Assembly: GCA_002746475.1 (NCBI GenBank) | Contig: PDOX01000031.1 | Location: 1 to 7,933 of the forward strand | DNA: 7,933 bases | DNA from: a candidate division SR1 bacterium | Lineage (GTDB): Bacteria > Patescibacteriota > Gracilibacteria > Absconditabacterales > Absconditicoccaceae | Reading direction: 5' to 3' | Shown: piece after piece, positions 1 to 7,933 of the stretch | How positions within the stretch are numbered: the stretch's first letter is position 1 | Layout: each line of letters begins with the position of its first letter | The notes under the pieces: generated by a model | Seen by the model: only the letters and a program-made list of their open reading frames with translations | What the model was told of the DNA's origin: nothing | Databases searched by the model: none | Program-made: the position numbers and the translations under genes

Positions 1-1
1 A

Positions 2-262
2 ACAAACAAACAAACAGAGAAATCTGTTAGATTACAGTTCTCTTACTTGAAACCATGAGTTGCACATACTTATGTGGTAGAAACCCTTCCAAACTGAGAA
101 GAATTTATTATTGATCCCACATATTCTCAATATGAAAAAAAATATTCCAAGTGATTTATATGAAAAAAATTTCCTAACAAGAAACTAGAACAAAATAGAA
201 TTGAATGAGACGAGTTTATGAAATTACAAAATCAGTGGTTTTTAGAATGATTATACTGATAA
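2..262 (+). CDS. 3' end of a possible transglutaminase-like protein (partial)
   Basis: This reading frame is open from the left edge to a TAA at 260-262 only if TGA is read as glycine; the other two forward frames meet TAG early. The visible 86 residues contain a block reading AHTYVVETLPNGEEFIIDPT (about residues 20-39 of the fragment). A His followed about 15 residues later by Asp-Pro-Thr is the usual spacing of the second and third catalytic residues in transglutaminase-like and papain-like folds, so a hydrolase or transferase of that kind is plausible. The catalytic Cys would lie upstream, outside the window, so the assignment cannot be confirmed. All seven glycines in the fragment are TGA codons and no GGN codon is used. 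The C-terminal tail is charged and lysine-rich. That it is coding is well supported by the domain-like block; the family is an inference. Confidence 0.6.
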
Positions 263-323
263 AAAAATACTAATTCACACTAGAAATTTCTCCTTATTTT
301 ATTATACTGTATTTATTACACTT

Positions 324-334
324 TATAGTATACT
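324..334 (+). promoter_or_regulatory. Candidate -10 region upstream of the DUF2461 gene
   Basis: The 79-base gap between the first gene and the DUF2461 gene is almost pure A/T and contains two overlapping -10-like hexamers, TATAGT (324-329) and TATACT (329-334), 8-13 bases before the ATG at 342. No good -35 box is visible at the right spacing. If used, the mRNA leader would be only a few bases long, which fits the absence of a Shine-Dalgarno sequence. The AT-rich background makes chance matches likely. Confidence 0.2.
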
Positions 335-341
335 TTTTCTC

Positions 342-1040
342 ATGCAGAAACTTCACCCACAAACTTTGGAATTTTTACAAGGCATTGATGATTTCAATGA
401 AAAGAAATTTTTTGAATTATACAAGCCTTTGTATCTGAATATCAAAGATGAGTTTGAGAAATTTACCCAAGAGCTAATTGATGAAATAGCGAAATTTGAC
501 AAAAGTTTTGAAAAGCAAGAAGCTAAACCCTGTATTTTCCGTATCTACAAAGATATGAGAAGACCGAAGAACCGTGAAAGACCCTATAAAATTAATATGG
601 GGGCAAGTATCACGGTATGATGAAGAAAATCTCCCCTTGCATGATATTATTTGCATATTCAGAATGGGCAATCATTTTTTTGTGGAGGATTGCGAAGACC
701 AAAATCAGCTACTGCCTACCCTATCAGAGAACACATGTATCAAGAATGGGAGACGTTTAAGAAAATTATCAATAAAAGAACATTAAAACAGGTATTTGGA
801 AGTGTTTCTACTTCACAAGACCTTTTGAAAAAAGCAAACAGAAATAGTCAATATTCCAAAATATTATGAACCATTCCAGATGAGCACCCAAGTCTACAAT
901 ACCTCGCAATGAAAGATTGGCTGCGATACAAGCCACTTACTAACGAGGAAGTATTAAATGAAGATTTCTTGGAGCAATGTGTTGAGTATGCAAAGATTTC
1001 CAGTCCAAGTGTCCAATTTATCAATGAAGCAATAGTGTAA
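342..1040 (+). CDS. DUF2461 (TIGR02453-type) family protein
   Basis: The gene encodes 232 residues, close to the usual length of this family, when TGA at 618, 621, 642 and 867 is read as glycine; with the standard code it breaks after 92 residues. Family landmarks are in order: an N-terminal FLQGIDDFNEKKFFELYKP (11-29), matching the 'FL..L..NN...WF...K' start of DUF2461; FRIYKDMRRPK (66-76), matching the 'RIYRDVRFSKDK' block; PYKINMGA (81-88); then AGYYLHIQ (100-107) and GGLRRP (115-120). The glycine of AGYYLHIQ is the TGA at 642, within a family motif. The biochemical function of DUF2461 is not established to my knowledge. The next gene starts 50 bases downstream. The start is the first ATG after the previous gene's stop and places the family N-terminus correctly. 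No ribosome binding site is visible. Confidence 0.88.
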
Positions 1041-1090
1041 AAAAGAAAAATAAATAGAGAAAAAATTTTAATATGTAATTATTATATAAT

Positions 1091-1447
1091 ATGAAAGGAA
1101 AATATTCTCCAAAAGAATGAAACGAATATCTATCCTTTGATGATGAATTAAGAGAAAGGATTTTTAACATGCCAACAATAATACATTCTATTGATAAGAA
1201 AGATATTCGGTGGATTAAATGAATGATAAAAATCATACAAAGTAGTAATAAAAAATATCAAAGGTTAAGTGAAAAAGAAAAAATAGATTTTCTTGTATCT
1301 CAAACACTAGACATTAGAGATCATAAGGAAAAATATTTAGCTTCTTTAAAAAAACACGGAGTATATGATTGATTTTTGAAAGAACTTATAAGGCAAAAAA
1401 TACGTGAATTATATGGAAATAAGATATTTAATAATCTATGATTATAA
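1091..1447 (+). CDS. Small hypothetical protein, 118 aa, directly upstream of mnmA
   Basis: The frame runs from ATG 1091 to TAA 1445-1447 with four TGA codons read as glycine. It is invisible under the standard code. The protein is highly charged and looks helical (for example EKEKIDFLVSQTLDIRDHKE and FLKELIRQKIRELYG). It has no signal peptide, membrane segment or cysteine. I do not recognise a family. Coding status is supported by code-25 continuity, by exact placement between two real genes, and by the three-base gap to the mnmA start, which suggests co-transcription and possibly coupled translation. A TATAAT hexamer at 1085-1090 touches the start codon, too close to be its promoter unless transcription begins inside the gene. 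It may be a lineage-specific protein; linkage to tRNA modification is only suggested by position. Confidence 0.7.
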
Positions 1448-1450
1448 ATA

Positions 1451-3229
<1,779 letters not shown>

Positions 3230-3265
3230 TACTTATTCTTGATTATTTATTAAAAAACTATCGTA

Positions 3266-4378
3266 ATGAAAGAAATTAGAATAGATGAAAATGCAGCGAA
3301 TCAGAGATTTGATCGTTTTTGTAGAAAATATTTCAAACAGTATCCAGAAGTGAGCCTGACAGAAATTTATAGACGAATCAGAAAAGGAGATATTAGGGTA
3401 AATGGGAAAAAAACATCAGAAAAATACCAGATTCAATTATGAGATATGATAGTAATAAAAGATTTTGTTTTGAAACAGCTTTCACCTATCACCAAAGAAG
3501 AAAAAATCGCAGTATTATGAATAGAGAAAATAAAAAAATTAATTATTTACGAAGATGAAAATTGGCTTGTTTTTGATAAACCATCTGGGATTCCGATGCA
3601 TGGAGGGACGAAAAATATTGAAACCCTCTGTATGAATAATTATTTGGATAAGTATATAAGAGAAACAACCTCCCTTGACCAAAAACAGACCTCCCCTGTA
3701 TCCCCTCCTCCCAGGAGGGGCCGAAGCGAAAAGGCTCCCCTCGGAGGGGAGCTGCCCCGACAAGTCGGGGCTGAGGGGTCTTATACAGAAGAGGAGGGAT
3801 ACAAGAGGCATAAAAGTTGAGGTGAATATACATTCAAACCAAGTTTCTGTTATAGATTAGATAAAGATACTTCGTGAGTATTAATCGCTGCAAAAAACTA
3901 TCAAGCACTACAATATCTAAATGCACTCATCAGAGAGAGAAAAACGGAGAAAGAATATCTTACTGTTGTCGGGGGAATGACTCCGGATGAGCAATATATT
4001 GATATTCCCTTAGAAAAAAGTTTTGATAAAAAATTTGGGAGAGGAATTACTCAGGTGAGTAAAAACGGGAAACCCGCACAGACAGCATTTACAACTTTGC
4101 AGAGCAAAAAGCATCATATTTTGGGTAACATCTCTTTGTTAGCAGTGAAAATTTATACTGGAAGAATGCATCAAATCAGGGTTCATCTTGCTCATATTGG
4201 ATATCCTGTCCTGTGAGATATAATCTATGGAAATCCTATCTTAAATAGAAAGTTGTATAAAGACTTGAAAATCAATAGACAAATCTTACACTGTAAGCAG
4301 TATAGCTTCAAAGATCTTGATGGAAAGCAGATAACATTTACTACTAAGATGCCAGAAGATATTACAAAAGTTATGTAA
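3266..4378 (+). CDS. RluA-family RNA pseudouridine synthase with an in-frame palindromic insertion
   Basis: The enzyme isomerises uridine to pseudouridine in rRNA or tRNA. The frame is 370 residues with five TGA codons read as glycine. Domain order: an S4-like RNA-binding region (about 12-64, including IYRRIRKGDIRVNGKK and QLGDMIVI with Gly59 as TGA); the catalytic-domain entry VFDKPSGIPMHGG; then an insertion at about 135-173; YRLDKDTSG with catalytic Asp199 and its glycine as TGA; the GRMHQIRVHLAHIG block (299-312) followed by YPVLGD, with Gly317 as TGA. This order, with an S4 domain, fits RluC/RluD-type enzymes better than RluA itself, but the target base cannot be told from sequence. The start at 3266 is the first in-frame ATG after mnmA, 36 bases downstream, so the two RNA-modification genes probably share a transcript. 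No ribosome binding site is seen. Confidence 0.93.
3688..3780. repeat. In-frame palindromic insertion in the pseudouridine synthase gene
   Basis: A GC-rich island lies between the NNYLDKYIRE helix and the block leading to YRLDKDTSG, where RluA-family proteins have a variable loop. Taking GACCTCCCC as the left end and GAGGGGTC as the right end gives 93 bases, exactly 31 codons; an additional C-rich patch begins about 20 bases further left. Perfect hairpins: CCCCTCCT/AGGAGGGG, loop CCC (3702-3720); GCTCCCC/GGGGAGC, loop TCGGA (3734-3752); CCCCGAC/GTCGGGG, loop AA (3755-3770). The part 3731-3780 is an inverted near-copy of 2867-2917 in mnmA. The linker CCGAAGCGAA (3721-3730) also occurs at 1983-1992. 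The encoded peptide is Pro/Arg/Gly-rich and contains no stop. Confidence 0.87.
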
Positions 4379-4442
4379 AATACACTTATAATTAATATCT
4401 TAATCTTAAAAAGGTCGCTTTTAACTTTTAAAAAATAAAAAT

Positions 4443-5039
4443 ATGAAACAAGTATTATGGACAAGTTTGTTTTGGATTCTCGTAATTATCGGATTTGCTG
4501 GTGTAATAAGATTTGTTGATACAGGAGAAATTACGAATATCAAAGATTTTATTAATGAATATATTATTCAACAGGATACACCAGTTTGTGAAAAAAATTC
4601 TGAAACAGAAGAAAAGGCAACTCCTTCTCTGAATCATGAAGAAATCGTACACAAACTTGATGAAATTGCTAATAAAATGGATGCGTTGGGGAAAAATGTA
4701 AGCCATTCAATAGAAGACAATCATCATACTGATGCACATGTAGCTATTGAAAAGAAAACTATGCAAAAAACGTATCCAACAAAAGAGGCATTACTAAAAG
4801 CTGAACCAACATGTAAAACAGCTACTGATGGAGTAAATACTTATTTTGGAAAAAATTTAATGGCTTCAACACTTATAGGAGAACCTGAAAACTTTGTTCC
4901 TGCATGGAGATGTATTGATGATGAACAAGCTACTATTACTTTGTGAAAAGATGAAGAAAAAAACAAAAAAGAAGAAATCAAACTTTCACAAGAAGAACAA
5001 TTCAAAGCCTTTCTAGAACGACAAGCTGCACAACAATAA
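4443..5039 (+). CDS. Membrane-anchored protein of unknown function, 198 aa
   Basis: The frame runs from ATG 4443 to TAA 5037-5039, with one TGA (4944) read as glycine; that adds 30 residues to a frame that would otherwise stop early. Residues about 6-23 (WTSLFWILVIIGFAGVIR) form a single hydrophobic segment near the N-terminus with a Lys before it, so it is a membrane anchor or uncleaved signal, with the rest probably outside. A short heptad-like stretch at about 66-86 (EEIVHKLDEIANKMDALGK) could form a coiled coil. A more ordered region follows at about 108-160, with Cys124 and Cys157 that might pair, and the tail is Glu/Lys/Gln-rich. I do not recognise a family. The DUF4012 gene begins 27 bases downstream, so the two are probably co-transcribed envelope proteins. 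The 64-base gap upstream is AT-rich without a clear terminator. Confidence 0.8.
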
Positions 5040-5066
5040 TCTATTCAATAATCTAAATACTCAGGT

Positions 5067-6692
5067 ATGAAAGCTTTTGCAATACAGGAGAAAAAAACTT
5101 CTAAAAGATATTATTCGATTAGAACCTTATCAATACTATTTTCTATGGTATTGATACTGAGTTTTTCGGTAATATCTTTTTTTGCAAAAATAAATAATCG
5201 GATCCAGTATGAAAGTAAAATTGATATTTTTAATCAAAATATTAACGAAATTGCATTTTATTTTTGGACCATAGATGCAAATATTTCAAAAATGCTTTTA
5301 GGATTAGATGAGGTAACAAGAGCATACCTCAATGGAGAGAATATTTTGAAAACCAAAAATAAAAAAATTGATGATCTGATGTATTATATTAAAGAAAACA
5401 ATAGCTATCTTCAAAATTTTTGATTTAAAAAATATGCATATCTTATTACCATTCTTTCAGACTTTTGGACAGAAAAAGAGGAAATAAAAGTATTATTAGG
5501 GAAAGGTAGTCCACAGAATTATCTTGTGATACTACAAAACACCAATGAAAAGAGACCAAATGGTGGTTTTTTCTGATCCTTCGCATTTGTGACTTTGGAC
5601 AAAGCAAGAATTACTAATTTAGAGATTATTGATAGTTATTATCCAGACTATTTTGCTCCTGAGGCTCGTGTTCCTTTACATCCTTGGGAAAAGCAACTCT
5701 TTCCCTTAGCAAAAGAGTGAATTTGATTTATTGCTGGAAATAAATTTTGATTTACAAATCTTGATGGAAAAAACCTCAAGACCCTTTATGAGATGTCATT
5801 CAATACCCATTATGACAAGAATAAACTCAATAAACTTATCAATCCTAGACTTCATGAAAAACTTCTCCATAAACATATAAAAGGAGTAATTTTTGTGAGA
5901 TTAGATTTATTTACGAAATATTTCCCTCAGCTGGAAAAACAATCACGAGAACGACAATTCGTAAATGCAAATATTGATCTTATCAGAGGTAAAGTCAAAA
6001 AAGATAAAAAAGAAAAATACATCAAAGAAGCTAATCTCTTTTTCCAAGATAATTGGAAATCAATTTTCAAATCAATTATCAATAATATCGATGAAATTAT
6101 TCAACAAAGAGGAATTAATATCTATCTTTCTAATGTCAGTCAAAATATTCAAGATAATTTAAAAAAACATAATCTTACCACATTATTTTCTTCTAAGAAT
6201 ATCTATTTTTGGGATACCAATATTGCAAATAATAAGGCAGATATGTTTATGAATAAACATATAGAAGTTTATGATAAATTTAAAGTATTAAAATGAGAAA
6301 CGGAAAATGATATCTTAGATATTAGTATGTTATTACCAGGGGAATATACAATAAAAATATATTATACTTTTAATATTTCTCCATGATATACCCAATATAT
6401 ACAAAATTTAGAAAAACAATATAACATAACAATGACAGAAAGAGAGACTTCTATTCTGGGTCTTTCTCCAAGTTTGTATTTGAGTACCAATAATATTCCA
6501 AGATATTGGGGAACACAGTCCTATATTTATTTCCCAAAAAATATTACGCTAAAAAATATTGGTCATACCGTTATACAATCTCATCAAATATCAACCCCTT
6601 TTGCTAAGGTACAAAAATATCAAACATTTATTACTAACCCTCATCAAACAAAAGTTATAGAATTTAAATTAATAATTCCAACTTCTGCATAA
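5067..6692 (+). CDS. DUF4012-family membrane protein
   Basis: The frame is 541 residues from ATG 5067 to TAA 6690-6692, with seven TGA codons read as glycine; under the standard code it appears as three fragments. Residues about 21-40 form one transmembrane segment after a basic N-terminus, so the bulk is probably extracytoplasmic. The DUF4012 signature is YLVILQNTNEKRPNGGFFGS (152-171), matching the family's 'YLVLLQN..E.RPTGGFIGS'; its last glycine (170) is TGA at 5574. Next come the variable region with SYYPDYFAPEARVPLHPWEK, a long Lys/Ile/Asn-rich middle, and a C-terminal beta-rich part (about 410-541) resembling an immunoglobulin-like or adhesin-type end. DUF4012 proteins are frequent in Candidate Phyla Radiation and actinobacterial genomes; the function is unknown, with a cell-surface or polysaccharide-related role often presumed. 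It follows the membrane-anchored gene at 4443 by 27 bases. Confidence 0.85.
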
Positions 6693-6695
6693 TTT

Positions 6696-7385
6696 TTATT
6701 TTAATTCCCAGTTAATAGTATATTTTTCTTTATCAAGAGTATGAGTTATAGAATAGAAACTATATATTTTATAATTATCATCTAGACCAGAAATTTTTGG
6801 TAAACTTAGCTGATAATGGGTATTCCCTGAATAACTTGTATTTCAAAGTGGCATCACTTCTCCTTGTAAAAAACAATTACTTCCTAGTCACTCATTTCTC
6901 ATGAGTTCTTTTTTTGCTTCATTCTGTGATCGTTTATTACGAAACGTATCAATCCAAAGTATATCATGAATACTATTCCCCCCTTGTTCTGGATAATCAT
7001 TTGGACTACAATGTATATTTTTCTTGTAAAGATAATGGTGAATCTGAAATGCAAGAGGAGTCTCAGATTTTAATTCTAACGTTGAATATTTATCTATTGG
7101 ATATCCTCGTGCAAAATGAAGAGGAGTATTCTCTCTTCCTCTGTTTTCCCAAGAAACCATCCCCATATCTGTATCAATCATTGTATCTGTGAGAAGAGAA
7201 ATATTTGTTCTCTGTATCGCACTTGCAATCCAAAAACCATTACTCTCTCTAATATTATGATATTCTTGTAAGTAATTTTCGAGTTGAGTATTCTGTTTCT
7301 CAATACCAGTTATTGATTTTATCTCAATCCAAAAAAAGCTTCCAAGTAATCAAAAAATAATAATCCAATAAAAGAAGTGTTTCAT
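6696..7385 (-). CDS. Membrane-anchored protein of unknown function, 229 aa
   Basis: On the minus strand the frame runs from ATG at 7385-7383 to TAA at 6698-6696. Three TGA codons are read as glycine, one of them in the membrane segment (residue 12). Residues about 4-20 (FFYWIIIFGLLGSFFWI) form a single N-terminal transmembrane anchor followed by a helical stretch (IEKQNTQLENYLQEY). The remainder is probably extracytoplasmic, with two cysteines (IHCSPND and SNCFLQG) that could form a disulfide. The N-terminus is loosely reminiscent of pilin-like anchors but lacks the GFTLIE motif, so I do not assign it to them. I recognise no family. It lies 64 bases downstream of the channel gene on the same strand, and its stop is three bases from that of the DUF4012 gene, in convergent orientation. 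Confidence 0.8.
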
Positions 7386-7400
7386 AATATATTGACTAGT

Positions 7401-7429
7401 TATAAAAATAGTGTTTAATATTCTATCAA
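7401..7429 (-). promoter_or_regulatory. Candidate sigma-70-type promoter for the 229-aa membrane protein
   Basis: In the 64-base gap between the two minus-strand genes, TTGATA (7429-7424) is followed after exactly 17 bases by TTTATA (7406-7401), with TATAAC overlapping two bases further on. Transcription would start near 7394, leaving a leader of about nine bases before ATG 7385 and no room for a normal Shine-Dalgarno sequence. The spacing is ideal, but the -10 match is moderate and the region is AT-rich. Confidence 0.35.
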
Positions 7430-7449
7430 AAACATATTAAAATGCAATA

Positions 7450-7933
7450 CTATTTCTTGAACCAGTTTTTCCAAAAAGAACCCTTTGAAATAATTGTTTT
7501 AGAAAGAATTTTATTCCCTTGATTTTGTCCCTCCTCTTTTTTTACTTCTTTTTCAAGTTTTTTGATTTTCTGTTCTTGTTTTTGCGTTTTCTTGGCTTCA
7601 TCTTCAATTTCTTTTGCAGTGAGTTCTAATTTTTTTGTAAGTTTTCTCTCTGTCTGTGCAAGTTGTTTAGAATGATGGGCAAAGTGATTAAAAACAAATT
7701 TCTTAAACCTTCTCTCCATCAATAGGGTTGTGATCGCGACAAACAATGGCACTCACAAGAAAGCATAGACCATCACCAAGATTTTTCCAATATAAGTTAC
7801 CGGAACGATATCCCCATATCCAATCGTTGAAAACGTTGCAACCGTAAAATACAAGGAATCAAAATAACTCCATCCCTCTACGATATGAAAAGTCAATGCT
7901 CCTCCACCGATAATCAGGAAAACAACAACTACA
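7450..7933 (-). CDS. Potassium-channel-like protein, two-helix pore plus coiled coil (5' end missing)
   Basis: The gene enters from the right edge and ends at TAG 7452-7450; 160 residues are visible. The fragment begins in a hydrophobic helix (VVVFLIIGGGALTFHIVEGW), then the pore loop WSYFDSLYFTVATFSTIGYG with the selectivity filter TIGYGD (fragment residues 36-41), and an inner helix ending FLGVPLFVAITTLL. This is the Ion_trans_2 two-transmembrane potassium channel layout. The glycine in FLGVPLF, where such channels usually carry a hinge glycine, is TGA at 7755-7753; the standard code would cut the protein there. A basic stretch (MERRFKKF) follows, then a long Lys/Glu/Gln-rich coiled coil (about 90-133) in place of the RCK regulatory domain often seen, and a short basic tail. 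More transmembrane helices could lie upstream. It probably conducts K+ across the cytoplasmic membrane, but gating is unknown. Confidence 0.88.

Noticed and set aside
1..17. AACA tetranucleotide repeat at the window edge
   Set aside because: It is only about four units and lies in the coding frame of the first gene, so nothing beyond simple sequence is supported.
4379..4442. Weak inverted repeat TTAAAA/TTTTAA around 4406-4422 as a terminator
   Set aside because: The stem is pure A/T and no stable GC-rich hairpin with a T tract is present; chance is likely in this composition.

Overview
The window comes from a bacterium that reads UGA as glycine (genetic code 25), as Absconditabacteria (SR1) and Gracilibacteria of the Candidate Phyla Radiation do. 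Under the standard code almost every gene here is broken by TGA. Read as glycine, nine genes become continuous, and the TGAs fall on invariant glycines: SGGVDS and CFIG of MnmA, DTSG and LGD of an RluA-type pseudouridine synthase, GGFFGS of a DUF4012 protein and VDGG of a DUF559 nuclease. I count about 47 in-frame TGA codons. The DNA is strongly AT-rich except for islands of C/G runs, and no start codon has a convincing Shine-Dalgarno sequence. I cannot decide between the two phyla.

Plus-strand genes, left to right: the 3' end of a possible transglutaminase-like protein (2-262); a DUF2461 protein (342-1040); an unrecognised 118-residue protein (1091-1447) three bases before mnmA; mnmA, the tRNA 2-thiouridylase (1451-3229); an RluA-family pseudouridine synthase (3266-4378); a membrane-anchored protein of unknown function (4443-5039); and a DUF4012 membrane protein (5067-6692). 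On the minus strand, a two-helix potassium-channel-like gene runs in from the right edge (7450-7933), followed by a gene for a membrane-anchored unknown protein (6696-7385) that converges on the DUF4012 gene with three bases between stops.

The most unusual part is 1838-3780. Two neighbouring RNA-modification genes carry three in-frame insertions of GC-rich palindromic DNA. The first, in mnmA, is about 600 bases long and also encodes a complete DUF559 (Vsr-like, PD-(D/E)XK type) endonuclease domain fused into the thiouridylase reading frame. The second, in mnmA, and the third, in the pseudouridine synthase, share a 50-base module in opposite orientations with only a few differences. All three keep frame, lack TAA and TAG, and sit in loops between conserved blocks. 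This resembles the in-frame palindromic elements of Rickettsia, here with a nuclease domain attached. I infer a mobile or once-mobile palindrome-plus-nuclease element tolerated inside essential-type genes.
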